From the NCBI GenBank assembly GCA_011052215.1, contig DRJK01000049.1:1-39136 (forward strand): a stretch of 39,136 bases of DNA, read 5' to 3'. The notes under the pieces were generated by a model. The model saw nothing but the letters and a program-made list of their open reading frames with translations. It searched no databases and was not told the DNA's origin. Below are positions 17,111-25,889 of this stretch, in pieces; position 1 is the first letter of the stretch; each line of letters starts with the position of its first letter. Origin of the DNA: Gammaproteobacteria bacterium. GTDB lineage: Bacteria > Pseudomonadota > Gammaproteobacteria > JAADHQ01. The translations under genes and the position numbers were made by a program.

Positions 17111-17614
17111 ATGATGGAACACTATATGGGTGAGTCAGGAAAACATGCCGCTATATTGTGCCTTGTTTTAGCAGGATTTCTGATTACTGTACCGGTATCC
17201 GGTGAATCTGCACTGCCATCCGGGACAAGTCAGTTCAAAGTGGTTAAAGGGATGGCTATTTATATCGGGATTGTACCTGCAGAAATACTGGAAGGACACA
17301 TCGCAAACAGAGTGATGCATGGTGGTTTACCAGTAGGGCCGGTCCGTTTTCATCTGACAGTTGCTATTTTTAACCACAAAACAGGACAAAGAATCAATAA
17401 TGCCAAGGTGACAGCACAGATATTCACCATTCCGGAAAAAACCGGATATAAAGAACTGGAGTTGATGGAATTTGGAAAGGTAATGGTATATGGCAATTAC
17501 TTCTCAATGGAGGCGCTTGGTCCCTATTTAATACAATTGCACATTACGCATGAGCGATTACACGAACCCATTGATGTTGAATTTCAGTACCAGTCCGCAT
17601 ATGTCCAGTTGTAG
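17111..17614 (+). CDS. Hypothetical periplasmic protein
   Basis: This 167-residue protein is not one I recognise. It has a hydrophobic N-terminal segment (AAILCLVLAGFLITVPVSG) that looks like a signal peptide or anchor. The mature part seems rich in beta strands, with several His residues (EGHIANRVMH, HITHERLH) but no Cys. The stretch GPVRFHLTVAIFNHKTGQRI and the later LGPYLIQLHIT resemble immunoglobulin-like periplasmic domains of the kind seen in small copper-handling proteins, but this is only a structural impression. Tight spacing with the propeller gene before it and the flavoprotein after it suggests one operon. Confidence 0.7.
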   Translation: MMEHYMGESGKHAAILCLVLAGFLITVPVSGESALPSGTSQFKVVKGMAIYIGIVPAEILEGHIANRVMHGGLPVGPVRFHLTVAIFNHKTGQRINNAKVTAQIFTIPEKTGYKELELMEFGKVMVYGNYFSMEALGPYLIQLHITHERLHEPIDVEFQYQSAYVQL

Positions 17615-17643
17615 GAAGCGTCAGAAATAGAAGGAAATGATCA

Positions 17644-18789
17644 ATGCCAATGTTGAACAGTAACAAAGATAATATTATTACTGTCGTCGGTGCCGGCCCG
17701 GCAGGACTGTCTGCGGCGATTACATTGGCCCGGGCAGGGAAAAAAGTAATTGTTCATGAAGCGCAAAAAGAAGTCGGGCACCGCTTTAAACGTGATTTTC
17801 AGGGCCTGGAAAACTGGACCACCGACAGGGATGTGCTTGAGATATTGAATGAACTTGGCATTAAAACACAGTTTCGTTATAAACCGTGCCGGTTTGTGAG
17901 TTCGTATGATGCATGGAGAAATTATTATCCGGTCACAAACGACAAACCACTATTCTATCTGGTTGAACGTGGGCCCAATGCAGGCTCACTGGATAGTGCA
18001 ATGCTGGAACAGGCGATAGGCATGGGTATTGATGTTAAATTTAACAGCCGCATCAGACATTTTAAAGGAACGGGGATTCTGGCCGCAGGCCCTAAAGCCG
18101 CCGATGCAATTGCAGTCGGGTATCACTTCGAAACCGATATGGCAGATGGCTGCTGGGTTATTTGTGATAACAGACTTGCGCCTAAGGGGTATGCCTACCT
18201 TTTAATATGGGAAGGAAGGGGGACGGTTAAAACATGTATGTTTTCCGGTTTCAAGCAGGAACAGATTTATGTCAAGCGCACTGTCGAGGCATTCGAAAAA
18301 CTGCTAGGTCTTAGAATGATCAACCCCGTTAGCCATGGAGGGGTGGGCAATTTTTACCTGCCGGCACGGGCCTATGGAGGACGGCGTCCCATCGCTGGAG
18401 AGCAGGCTGGTTTTCAGGATAGTTTGTGGGGATTTGGTATGCGACACGCTATGCTATCCGGTATTCTGGCTGCCAGAAGCCTGCTTGACGATAGCGATTA
18501 TGACAAACTTTGGTCTGATGCGATAGGTTGGCAAATCAAAACATCAATCGTTAATCGGGCATTTTTCAATTTATTAGGCAACCGTGGCTATCGCTGGTTC
18601 CTGAATCATCAATCAAAAAAAACCGATACACGTGAATTCCTGAGGAAAACCTATGACAAGTCATTTCTTAAGCAGCTCATGCTGCCCCTGGCGCGCCTGT
18701 ATGTTAAAACTGCGCGAGTGGATAAAAGCTGCAATCACATTGATTGTGAATGTGTCTGGTGCCGTCATGGTGAACATGAAACCGGTTGA
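17644..18789 (+). CDS. FAD-dependent oxidoreductase, geranylgeranyl-reductase-like
   Basis: This 381-residue flavoprotein has an N-terminal Rossmann motif (VVGAGPAGLSAAITLARAGK) and the GGR-type middle region with GGVGNFYLPARAYGGRRP and GEQAGFQDSLWGFG. Relatives reduce isoprenoid double bonds or act as lipid hydroxylases; the substrate here is unknown. The C-terminal tail is unusual: a Cys/His cluster (CNHIDCECVWCRHGEH) that looks able to bind a metal or cluster. It lies in the same-strand metal island and precedes a small YHS protein. The neighbouring lycopene-cyclase-domain gene hints at isoprenoid chemistry. Confidence 0.75.
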   Translation: MPMLNSNKDNIITVVGAGPAGLSAAITLARAGKKVIVHEAQKEVGHRFKRDFQGLENWTTDRDVLEILNELGIKTQFRYKPCRFVSSYDAWRNYYPVTNDKPLFYLVERGPNAGSLDSAMLEQAIGMGIDVKFNSRIRHFKGTGILAAGPKAADAIAVGYHFETDMADGCWVICDNRLAPKGYAYLLIWEGRGTVKTCMFSGFKQEQIYVKRTVEAFEKLLGLRMINPVSHGGVGNFYLPARAYGGRRPIAGEQAGFQDSLWGFGMRHAMLSGILAARSLLDDSDYDKLWSDAIGWQIKTSIVNRAFFNLLGNRGYRWFLNHQSKKTDTREFLRKTYDKSFLKQLMLPLARLYVKTARVDKSCNHIDCECVWCRHGEHETG

Positions 18790-18795
18790 AACGGC

Positions 18796-18822
18796 GGTCT
18801 GTCAATAAAAGCTTGTCAGACC
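18796..18822 (+). terminator. Hairpin after the flavoprotein gene
   Basis: GGTCTGTCAA (18796-18805) pairs with TTGTCAGACC (18813-18822) except for one mismatch, with a 7-base loop, 7 bases after the stop. A short T-rich stretch (AATTTT) occurs further downstream rather than immediately after. It may terminate partly or shape mRNA decay before the next small genes. Confidence 0.4.
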
Positions 18823-18861
18823 ACCAGCGGTTGAATAATTTTAACAACCCGGAGGTGCGAA

Positions 18862-19140
18862 ATGGATGGATTACTTTCTTTACTGATTTTCGCAGGACTG
18901 TTTTACTTTATGATGCGCTTTGGCTGCGGGTCACATATGGTTCACGGAAAACACGGCAAACATGATGAAAAAGCCATGGCAAAACACATAGACCCGGTAT
19001 GTGGAATGGAGGTCGATATTGAACAGGGATACGGCAAAATGCACGAAGGCAATCTGTATCGTTTTTGCTCACGAAATTGTCTGGATAAGTTTGAAGCCGA
19101 GCCGGACAAGTTTCTTAATCCTCAAAACAAGGAGGCATAA
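18862..19140 (+). CDS. Small membrane-anchored YHS-domain protein
   Basis: This 92-residue protein has one N-terminal helix (LLSLLIFAGLFYFMMRF), a His/Lys-rich linker (HMVHGKHGKHDEKAMAKH) and a complete YHS module (DPVCGMEV...FCSRNCLDKF). YHS modules bind soft metals through their Cys residues. The protein may shuttle or buffer metal at the inner membrane. CGGAGGTG just before the ATG supports the start. It ends one base before the next gene, so the two are probably translationally coupled. Confidence 0.88.
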   Translation: MDGLLSLLIFAGLFYFMMRFGCGSHMVHGKHGKHDEKAMAKHIDPVCGMEVDIEQGYGKMHEGNLYRFCSRNCLDKFEAEPDKFLNPQNKEA

Positions 19141-19141
19141 T

Positions 19142-19417
19142 ATGAATTCAAGACTATCTTTCTTAGCATTTGGCCATGCTACAAGTTTACTGTTTCTGAT
19201 CAGCTTCGTGTTGTGTGTCGGATTTGATTTTATTTTTCCGGAGCACGCCATGTATCAAAGCTGGCAAAGACTGTTACCCGGATTTGAATGGATAAGCTGG
19301 AAAAGCTTCCTGATCGGCATGGTTGAAAGCTACGCATATGGTTGGTATGTCACATTAATATGGATACCACTTTACAATGTTTTTTCAGCACGTAGTGCTA
19401 AAACTGAAAAGGGGTGA
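19142..19417 (+). CDS. Two-helix small membrane protein, DUF5676-like
   Basis: This 91-residue protein has two hydrophobic segments (SLLFLISFVLCVGFDFIF and the WYVTLIWIPLYNVF region) separated by an amphipathic loop with conserved-looking Trp residues. It resembles the DUF5676 family often found beside metal-resistance genes; function is unknown. AAGGAGG at 19129-19135 precedes ATG 19142, which is far better placed than in-frame codons inside the YHS gene. Its 3' end overlaps the patatin frame. Confidence 0.7.
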   Translation: MNSRLSFLAFGHATSLLFLISFVLCVGFDFIFPEHAMYQSWQRLLPGFEWISWKSFLIGMVESYAYGWYVTLIWIPLYNVFSARSAKTEKG

Positions 19418-20390
19418 AAGCAAGATTAGCGCCAAAAATAAAATAGGCCAGAAAACAAGGATAGGCATCGTTCTCAGCTCGGGCGGCGCACGAGGGGTCT
19501 ATGCACATACCGGTTTTGTACAGGCCCTGCAGGAAATGAATATAAATATTTCCGCAGTTTCCGGGTGCAGTGCCGGCGCGATTGTTGGTGGTGTTCTGGC
19601 AAGTGGAAAAAATATGAAATCCTGGGCGTCGGCGCTGCTTGCACTCAAATCCAGGCAGTTCTGGAGACCATCATGGTTTCATTTAATCTGGTCATTGCTG
19701 GTGAAGAGATGGGCGGGCTATACGGGCTTGTCGTCCATGGATGCTGCCATGGGATTCTGCGCCAGCCAACTCAAGGTACAAACGTACGAGGAATGCGCCA
19801 TTCCCTTCAGTGCACTGGCGATCAATATCGGCACGGGAGAAAAAACACTTTTTGATAGCGGTGAACTGGCACCTTCAATGGTGGCCAGTGCTGCCATCCC
19901 CATGATATACCAGCCGGTTGAAATTAATGGTCAATTCTATTGTGATGGCGCACTGGTGGATCTTGCGCCCACGGATGCAATCTGTTGTAAACACAATCTG
20001 GATATCCTTATCATTCATCATGTTGCACAAACCTATGAAGATGCGAGCGGCTTGAAAGAAATGCTCAAGCGACCATGGACGTTGCTTGAAATTCTTAATC
20101 GTTACATATTCAGGCAGCAGCCCTGGTATTATTCTGACAAGCACCTGACTTTCAGACGCTGTCCATGTGGCTGTGATGCAATAGTTATAATCATCAATCC
20201 TGATTTACCGGAACTGCAATGGCCAATGACCAACAGCGGCTTGCAGGTGTTACAGGCAGCACAGAAGCAAACCGTGAGATATATAGAACCCTGGCTGGAA
20301 TCGGTGAAGTACAATGCCAGATCATTGAATGAAAATATCCAGGAATTACCATCCGGGGAAGCACAAACCCACAAACATACATGTAATTAA
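19377..20390 (+). CDS. Patatin-like phospholipase
   Basis: This is a cytosolic or membrane-peripheral lipid acyl hydrolase of 337 residues. The oxyanion motif SSGGARG is at 34-40, the nucleophile elbow GCSAG with Ser65 follows, and the catalytic dyad Asp is in CDGALVD. The frame opens at ATG 19377, overlapping the previous gene by 41 bases; AAAAGGGG near 19408 could instead serve an internal non-ATG start around 19425, so the first 15 or so residues are uncertain. A phospholipase inside a metal island points to membrane repair or remodelling under metal stress. Confidence 0.85.
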   Translation: MFFQHVVLKLKRGESKISAKNKIGQKTRIGIVLSSGGARGVYAHTGFVQALQEMNINISAVSGCSAGAIVGGVLASGKNMKSWASALLALKSRQFWRPSWFHLIWSLLVKRWAGYTGLSSMDAAMGFCASQLKVQTYEECAIPFSALAINIGTGEKTLFDSGELAPSMVASAAIPMIYQPVEINGQFYCDGALVDLAPTDAICCKHNLDILIIHHVAQTYEDASGLKEMLKRPWTLLEILNRYIFRQQPWYYSDKHLTFRRCPCGCDAIVIIINPDLPELQWPMTNSGLQVLQAAQKQTVRYIEPWLESVKYNARSLNENIQELPSGEAQTHKHTCN

Positions 20391-20437
20391 TGGCAGATAG
20401 TTATTAGTAAACCATCAATTTAACAGAGAATAAGCAA

Positions 20438-20992
20438 ATGATCTTAAACTTACATCGTCGCAATATAAACCATATTAGTTATGCGCTTGCATATTCAGGA
20501 ATGATCATGGGTCTTTTTCTTCTCCAGATACAGCATAGCCATGCGCAAGAATGGAGTTACATGGAGCATAGTCGTATTAATTGGCGAGCCTACAATAAAA
20601 ATGCCTTTCTGGAGGCCCGTAAAAAGAACCGCCCTGTTTTTATACTCATATTTGCCAATTGGTGTCACTGGTGCCGTAAACTGGAAACTGAAACCCTTGA
20701 AAAAGAAAACATACGTAAGTTACTGGAAACAAAATTTATACCGATTGCCGTAGATCATACCAAACAAAATAAACTGGCCACACAGCTAGGCGCAAAACTG
20801 GTTCCTACGAGTATTATCATCACACATGACGGCAAAAAATTATTAAAATTTTTCGGTTTTATTACAGCTGATGCATTAGAAAAGGCATTAAACAAAACGC
20901 TCGCAAGCTGGAAACGGGGTGAAGTCCCGGAAGAAGAGTTTGGAAATAAATCAACATGCTGTCTTATACCGGAGCACAGCAATAAACCATAA
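20438..20992 (+). CDS. Secreted thioredoxin-fold protein
   Basis: This 184-residue protein has a signal peptide or anchor (hydrophobic residues 14-30, AQ cleavage-like site) and a thioredoxin domain with the active motif ANWCHWC (Cys76/Cys79) and a cis-Pro in LVPTSI. The motif and the preceding KKNRPVFILIFANW resemble DsbD-gamma or DUF255-type domains. It likely acts in the periplasm on disulfides or metal-thiol adducts. A further CC pair occurs near the C-terminus (STCCLIP). It lies between the patatin and a YHS gene. Confidence 0.82.
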   Translation: MILNLHRRNINHISYALAYSGMIMGLFLLQIQHSHAQEWSYMEHSRINWRAYNKNAFLEARKKNRPVFILIFANWCHWCRKLETETLEKENIRKLLETKFIPIAVDHTKQNKLATQLGAKLVPTSIIITHDGKKLLKFFGFITADALEKALNKTLASWKRGEVPEEEFGNKSTCCLIPEHSNKP

Positions 20993-21033
20993 TTACAGGT
21001 GTATTTACAGATAATGAATGACAGGGTATCGAC

Positions 21034-21540
21034 ATGAAGGATCAATATAAAACAACTGACCCGGTATGCCTCATGGAGGTAGAACGGAGTAGCCTGGAAC
21101 ATGAGTACCAGGGCAAGTCCTATTCGTTTTGTTCCCAACAATGTCATGATCGTTTCGAAGCGAATCCTCATCTATACATTGGCCGTCCCGGCAAACCCTC
21201 ACCCAAGCAACAGGGACGGTCCGTTATACGAAAACGTACGTTAAAACTGGAAACGTCTGTTCCTGATCATGTTCGGCATCACATCAAGGACATGCTTGGA
21301 AAAATGATGGGCATAAAAACAGTCTCTATTGAAAATAATACCATCCAGATCACCTACGACTTGCTTGAAGTGACGGCACAACAAATCGAGGATGCTCTTG
21401 AGAAAAATGGTGAAAACCTCAGTAATACCTTGTCTACGAAACTGCAAAAGGCATTTTTCCATTACCTTGAGGAAACCGAGCTTGATAATCTTGAGCAGGG
21501 AGATGACTCTCATGGCTGCCATTCAATAAAGAAAGAATAA
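21034..21540 (+). CDS. YHS-domain protein with an HMA-like C-terminal domain
   Basis: This 168-residue cytosolic protein begins with a YHS module (DPVCLMEV...FCSQQCHDRF, residues 9-50). After a basic linker comes a segment with the beta-alpha-beta pattern of a heavy-metal-associated domain (TLKLETSVP, a helix, IKTVSIENNTIQITYD, a helix). The CXXC metal site of true HMA domains is missing, so this part could be a docking domain rather than a metal carrier. The YHS motif has Leu where its paralogues have Gly (CLM instead of CGM). The C-terminus ends in HGCHS, with one Cys flanked by His. Confidence 0.8.
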   Translation: MKDQYKTTDPVCLMEVERSSLEHEYQGKSYSFCSQQCHDRFEANPHLYIGRPGKPSPKQQGRSVIRKRTLKLETSVPDHVRHHIKDMLGKMMGIKTVSIENNTIQITYDLLEVTAQQIEDALEKNGENLSNTLSTKLQKAFFHYLEETELDNLEQGDDSHGCHSIKKE

Positions 21541-21620
21541 TCTACCCTGGCGGGGCCCGTGCCGGGCCTGATCAGGAATACAGTACCAGCAAACGGGCCA
21601 CTGGGTTCTGACTAAAATCA

Positions 21621-21633
21621 TGTCAGACTGACA
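21621..21633. promoter_or_regulatory. 13-bp palindrome upstream of the lycopene-cyclase-domain gene
   Basis: TGTCAGACTGACA is a perfect 6-1-6 palindrome in the 171-base gap before 21712. A small GC hairpin (GGCCCG/CGGGCC, 21554-21568) lies just upstream after the YHS gene. Together they suggest a transcription boundary with an operator, though no clear promoter boxes were identified. Confidence 0.35.
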
Positions 21634-21711
21634 ACTTTCGCAACAAGCTGCGAGGAAATTGAACCCTCAGGGATTAAATATGAAAAACAGTTCGGGTACA
21701 GGTGTTGATAC

Positions 21712-22395
21712 ATGAGTGACCAATATGTCTGGCTATTCTGGTCCAGTGCATTTCTGCTTCCCTGGGGCATTATATTTTTTGCCTTTCCTGTTTATCGCCG
21801 CAACATGTTGTGGGCCAGTATTTTTACCATGCCCTTTGGTCTTTCAGAACCATTATTCGTACCGGCGTACTGGACGCCACCAAGCTTGTTTAATCTGGCT
21901 GTTAACACCGGGTTTGATATCGAGAGTCTGATTTTTTGTTTCGGTATAGGCGGGCTGGCCTCGGTTCTGTATAATTTAATAACCAGACGGGTTCCCGTTC
22001 CGGTTTCAGAGCAGGAACGCAATCTTCCCTTGCATCGTCATCATTACAAGGCATTATCAACCCCCATTGTTGTATTTATTCTGCTATATTTTCTGCCATG
22101 GAACCCCATTTATCCGGCGATTTTCGCCATGTTGGCAGGTGCCATTGCCAATTCACTGTGCCGACCGGACCTGACACGTAAAACATGGGTAGGTGGCTTG
22201 TTGTTTCTTGGTTATTATACAATTTTCCTGTTTGGCCTGGATTTGACTGCGCCAGGGTATATAGAGCGCGTGTGGAACCTGGATGCACTATCCGGTATCA
22301 ATATAGCCTTTATGCCAATAGAAGAACTGTTGTTTGCCATTACATTTGGTATGTATTGGGCCGGTGTATATGAACATTTCACATGGCGGAAATAA
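21712..22395 (+). CDS. Lycopene-cyclase-domain membrane protein
   Basis: This 227-residue protein has six or seven hydrophobic helices. The closing motif MPIEELLFAITFGMYWAGVY matches the PxE(E/D)xxF helix of bacterial/archaeal heterodimeric lycopene cyclase domains. No carotenoid genes are visible nearby, so the real substrate may be another polyprenoid, such as a quinone or a lipid carrier. Its stop overlaps the ATG of the next small gene (TAATG). The geranylgeranyl-reductase-like gene 3 kb upstream makes an isoprenoid pathway in this island conceivable. Confidence 0.65.
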   Translation: MSDQYVWLFWSSAFLLPWGIIFFAFPVYRRNMLWASIFTMPFGLSEPLFVPAYWTPPSLFNLAVNTGFDIESLIFCFGIGGLASVLYNLITRRVPVPVSEQERNLPLHRHHYKALSTPIVVFILLYFLPWNPIYPAIFAMLAGAIANSLCRPDLTRKTWVGGLLFLGYYTIFLFGLDLTAPGYIERVWNLDALSGINIAFMPIEELLFAITFGMYWAGVYEHFTWRK

Positions 22396-22670
22396 TGATG
22401 AATCATGATATGCAGACAATCAAGGTTAACCTCGAGGATACAAGTCCTGATTACGCACTGGCCAATCAACTCGCCGGGAATATAGCATCTGTCATCCTGT
22501 CTGACCCTATGTTGATAGCATGGTATGACGGGATTAATAAACAGGAACATCCCTTTGTACCGGAATGTCAGCATAAACCCGGCTGGCTGGCCTATGCAGA
22601 AGGGCATGATGGACGTATTCGCATCGATATAAACCAGAATTTTTCATTTATTTTCACAGATATTGACTAA
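22395..22670 (+). CDS. AF1514-like small protein
   Basis: This 91-residue soluble protein contains PMLIAWYDGINKQEHPFVPEC followed by KPGWLAYAE and RIDINQNFSFIF. I recall this pattern from the AF1514 (DUF5619) family of small proteins with no known function. ATG 22395 overlaps the stop of the previous gene as TAATG, which supports coupling; an ATG at 22383 lacks a ribosome site. It precedes the ABC transporter genes by 109 bases. Confidence 0.6.
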   Translation: MMNHDMQTIKVNLEDTSPDYALANQLAGNIASVILSDPMLIAWYDGINKQEHPFVPECQHKPGWLAYAEGHDGRIRIDINQNFSFIFTDID

Positions 22671-22779
22671 TATATTCCCGATGAGAAGCTTACGTCATAT
22701 TCCGCCAGCAAGCCCGGAGAACACTGCTGTTGCATGCCTGATGAAAAAAAAGAGGAAGCTTCAGGAGTAGTATATCAGC

Positions 22780-23910
22780 ATGTTTCTTCTGGCCTGGCGA
22801 CAAGTATTACTGGACCCTTTAAGAACGGTATTAACAGCCGTCGCCCTGGGTTCGGTGATAGCCGTGATACTCATACTGGTCGGTTTTGAACAGGGTCAGT
22901 ATTATCAATTAAAGCAAATTGTACTCAATCGTAAGGCGGACCTGATTGTCACCCAGGCCGGTGTCAGTAACTTCATTGCGGTACGCTCATCTATTCCACA
23001 ATTGGCACGTGCAGAGGTCGAGGCTGTCAAGGGTGTTATTAACGCTCACCCCGTTACCGCAATTCCTGTTATATACAACAGGAATAATGTTCGCACGCCT
23101 GTCTACGTGCTGGTCTATGATACCTGGGGAGGGCCATCTTCCATAATCCAGGGACGTGAAATAACGAGTGGAAAAGAGATCGTGATCGATGCCTCTCTGG
23201 CGAAAAAATACGGTATTAATCCGGGTGACAGCTTCTATGTGACAGACTTTGAATTCAAGGTGGTTGGTATTACACAGGAAGCGGCATTTATGATGCCATT
23301 TGCCTTTATCAATTACGACGGCATGCTTGATTTGTTTATCGAGTCCGAGATTGCACCTGACCTGAGTACATTTCCTTTATTAAGCTATATGCTGGTGGAA
23401 CTCGATCCAGCCGCTGACCGGCAAAGCGTTGCCAGGCAAATAGAACTGCACGTGCCCTCTGTGGATGTCATTACCCCCGGGCAGCTTGCCCAAAATGATG
23501 TCAATATGGGCAAGGTATTTTTTAAACCCATCATGGGTCTGTTGGTGAGCATAGGCTATATTATTGGTATGCTGGTTGTCGGGCTGATCATGTACGCGGA
23601 TATTCGGGCCCGTATAAAAAGTTTTGCCGTGTTAAAGGCCCTGGGCTTTTCATTTGGCCGGCTTTTTCTTGTCGTGCTGATCCAGTCATCATTATTACTT
23701 GTTATTACCATACCAATCGGTACGTTACTGGCCCTGGGTGTTTCAGTATTCATTGAAACAATGTCACCTGCATATTTTATTCGATTATTTGATCCCGTTA
23801 TATTTTTGCAGACCCTGATGACCTTTTTTGTCTTTGCTGTTATCGGTGCATTAATACCGGTACGCACAATCCAGCGAACGGACCCCATGCTGGCATTTCA
23901 GGATATATGA
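22780..23910 (+). CDS. ABC transporter permease, FtsX/MacB type (first)
   Basis: This 376-residue protein has the FtsX topology: an N-terminal helix (TVLTAVALGSVIAVILILVG), a periplasmic domain of about 220 residues and three C-terminal helices. The cytoplasmic loop ADIRARIKSFAVLKALGFS is the coupling motif that contacts the ATPase. It is followed after three bases by a second permease and then the ATPase, so the complex is probably a heterodimer. Such transporters couple ATP hydrolysis to periplasmic work such as lipid or lipoprotein extraction. No membrane-fusion or TolC gene is in the window. Confidence 0.88.
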   Translation: MFLLAWRQVLLDPLRTVLTAVALGSVIAVILILVGFEQGQYYQLKQIVLNRKADLIVTQAGVSNFIAVRSSIPQLARAEVEAVKGVINAHPVTAIPVIYNRNNVRTPVYVLVYDTWGGPSSIIQGREITSGKEIVIDASLAKKYGINPGDSFYVTDFEFKVVGITQEAAFMMPFAFINYDGMLDLFIESEIAPDLSTFPLLSYMLVELDPAADRQSVARQIELHVPSVDVITPGQLAQNDVNMGKVFFKPIMGLLVSIGYIIGMLVVGLIMYADIRARIKSFAVLKALGFSFGRLFLVVLIQSSLLLVITIPIGTLLALGVSVFIETMSPAYFIRLFDPVIFLQTLMTFFVFAVIGALIPVRTIQRTDPMLAFQDI

Positions 23911-23913
23911 CAG

Positions 23914-25023
23914 ATGTTTAAATGGACATGGAAATCACTATCAAGCCAGCGCGGTACCCTTGCCGGCAGTGCGCTGGGCATTGCCTTTACCTTTATTCTG
24001 GTCATATTTTTTGATGCTGTGTGGCGTGGAGAATCGGTACAGATCGTTTCCTATCCGGATCACGTTAAACCTGATGTGTGGGTCATGCAAAGTGGCGTTG
24101 GAAACATGCATATGGCGATGTCCTTTGTATGGGACTGGAAGGCCGACCAGATAGCCAAAATGCCTGGTGTCAAACGTGTAACACCTATCTTATATATGAC
24201 CAGTGTTGTGTCAGCAGGTAAACATAGAATGTTTGCCTTCATTGTCGGCCTTTTACCGGATGCTAAACGCGCAGGTCCCTGGAAATTAACAGCGGGCCGG
24301 CATATCGGGAACCCGCAGGAGGCAGTTATTCCTGATGTATTTTCAAAAATAACCGGTATCGGTATTGGTGACCAGCTCCGTATCGTAGACAAATCATTTA
24401 CGGTGGTGGGCTTGTCGAGTGGTACATACTCATCTGCAAATTCAGTTCTGTTTGTGCCATTTGCAGATCTTGAGGAAATATTATCGTCATCAGGCACATA
24501 CAGCTATCTGCTGGTTGATGCAAAGGAGGGAACCGATCCCAATGATTTGGCAAAGCGCATTCGCGATCAAGTGGAGAAGGTTAATGCATTGACACAGAAG
24601 GAATTTGTCAGTAATGACTTATCCATGGCCAAACAAATGGGCGTCGGGATTATTGTAATTATGACGGCCATCTGTTCAGCACTGGCCGCCCTGATTGTTG
24701 GTTTTACATCCTATTCACTGGTTATCAGAAGGCGAAGGGAAATAGCAATTATCAAGGCTTTAGGTATTGGCAATGATAAAATCCTGATCAGCGTCATTGT
24801 TCAATCCGGAATACTGACATTTATCGGTTTTATCATGGCGATGTTATTTGCCCTGTTTGTCATGCCTGCAGTCCCCTTGTTACTCCCACAACTGACATTG
24901 GCAGTCTCAACCCCTGCACTGTTCCAGATAGGGCTTATTGCACTTGTCGTAGCAGTACTCGGGGCCCTGATTCCGGCCTGGTTTGTATCCCGTCTGGATC
25001 CGGCCACTGCTTTTCATATATAA
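23914..25023 (+). CDS. ABC transporter permease, FtsX/MacB type (second)
   Basis: This 369-residue protein is the partner of the preceding permease with the same layout: an N-terminal helix ([18 protein letters not shown]), a large periplasmic domain and three C-terminal helices. [19 protein letters not shown] is the coupling loop. The two differ enough to be old paralogues. The periplasmic domain contains several Met and His residues (NMHMAMSF), which could bind soft metals, but this is speculation. It ends 13 bases before the ATPase start. Confidence 0.88.
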   Translation: MFKWTWKSLSSQRGTLAGSALGIAFTFILVIFFDAVWRGESVQIVSYPDHVKPDVWVMQSGVGNMHMAMSFVWDWKADQIAKMPGVKRVTPILYMTSVVSAGKHRMFAFIVGLLPDAKRAGPWKLTAGRHIGNPQEAVIPDVFSKITGIGIGDQLRIVDKSFTVVGLSSGTYSSANSVLFVPFADLEEILSSSGTYSYLLVDAKEGTDPNDLAKRIRDQVEKVNALTQKEFVSNDLSMAKQMGVGIIVIMTAICSALAALIVGFTSYSLVIRRRREIAIIKALGIGNDKILISVIVQSGILTFIGFIMAMLFALFVMPAVPLLLPQLTLAVSTPALFQIGLIALVVAVLGALIPAWFVSRLDPATAFHI

Positions 25024-25036
25024 GGGGAATAACTGA

Positions 25037-25876
25037 ATGCCCGAACCTGTAATCAAGGCAAGAAATCTGACAAAGAGCTTTGGCAGTGGGCATACCGTCG
25101 TGGTGGCAGTTGATAATGTCACGCTCGATATACAACCTGGTGAAATTATTCTGGTGATGGGGCCATCCGGATCGGGCAAGACGACATTATTATCCATGCT
25201 GGGTGGTCTGCTGAAACCAACCCAGGGGACCATCGAAATTGATAACGCCGATATCACGACACTGAAGGAATCAGCCTTGCCTGAGATCAGGGCCTTGAAA
25301 ATAGGTTTTATTTTCCAGGCCTTCAATCTACTCGATGCCTTGACTGTGCAAGAAAATATATTGTTTCCTGCCCAGCTACATGCGGGCGGAATAAATGAAG
25401 CAAGAGACAGGGCTGATGTATTAATAAACCAGCTCGGTCTCCATAAACGCCGTAACGCATTACCACAAACGCTCTCTGGTGGTGAAAAACAGCGTGTAGC
25501 CATTGCACGCGCCCTTATCAATGAACCCAAAGTAATACTGGCCGATGAGCCCACAGGCAACCTGGATTCACAAACAGGACAGGAGGTCATGATGATTTTG
25601 CATGATATTGCACATGAACAGGGTTATTCAGTCGTACTCGTGTCACACGACCCGCGAGTTGAAGACATAGCGGATCGTATTTTATGGCTGGAAGACGGTA
25701 AACTGGATGACAGACAACAGGAAAGGCATAAATGGAGCAGGGACCCGGTATGCGGTATGCGTGTAGATGAACGGACTACAACAATAAAAACTGAATATCA
25801 TAATAAACAGTATTTTTTCTGTTCAGATAAATGCCTGCAACGTTTTAATGCCGATCCCGGGCAATACACGAAATAA
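25037..25876 (+). CDS. ABC ATPase with a C-terminal YHS metal-binding domain
   Basis: This 279-residue protein is the nucleotide-binding subunit for the two FtsX-type permeases. Walker A is GPSGSGKTT, the signature is [15 protein letters not shown], Walker B is VILADEPTG, and the switch His is in VSHDPR. After the normal end near residue 230 the chain continues into a complete YHS module (DPVCGMRV...[18 protein letters not shown]). LolD/MacB-type ATPases normally stop before that point. The added domain could let metal binding gate transport or dock the ATPase to a metal carrier. Confidence 0.92.
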   Translation: MPEPVIKARNLTKSFGSGHTVVVAVDNVTLDIQPGEIILVMGPSGSGKTTLLSMLGGLLKPTQGTIEIDNADITTLKESALPEIRALKIGFIFQAFNLLDALTVQENILFPAQLHAGGINEARDRADVLINQLGLHKRRNALPQTLSGGEKQRVAIARALINEPKVILADEPTGNLDSQTGQEVMMILHDIAHEQGYSVVLVSHDPRVEDIADRILWLEDGKLDDRQQERHKWSRDPVCGMRVDERTTTIKTEYHNKQYFFCSDKCLQRFNADPGQYTK

Positions 25877-25889
25877 TCAGGGTATAAAA

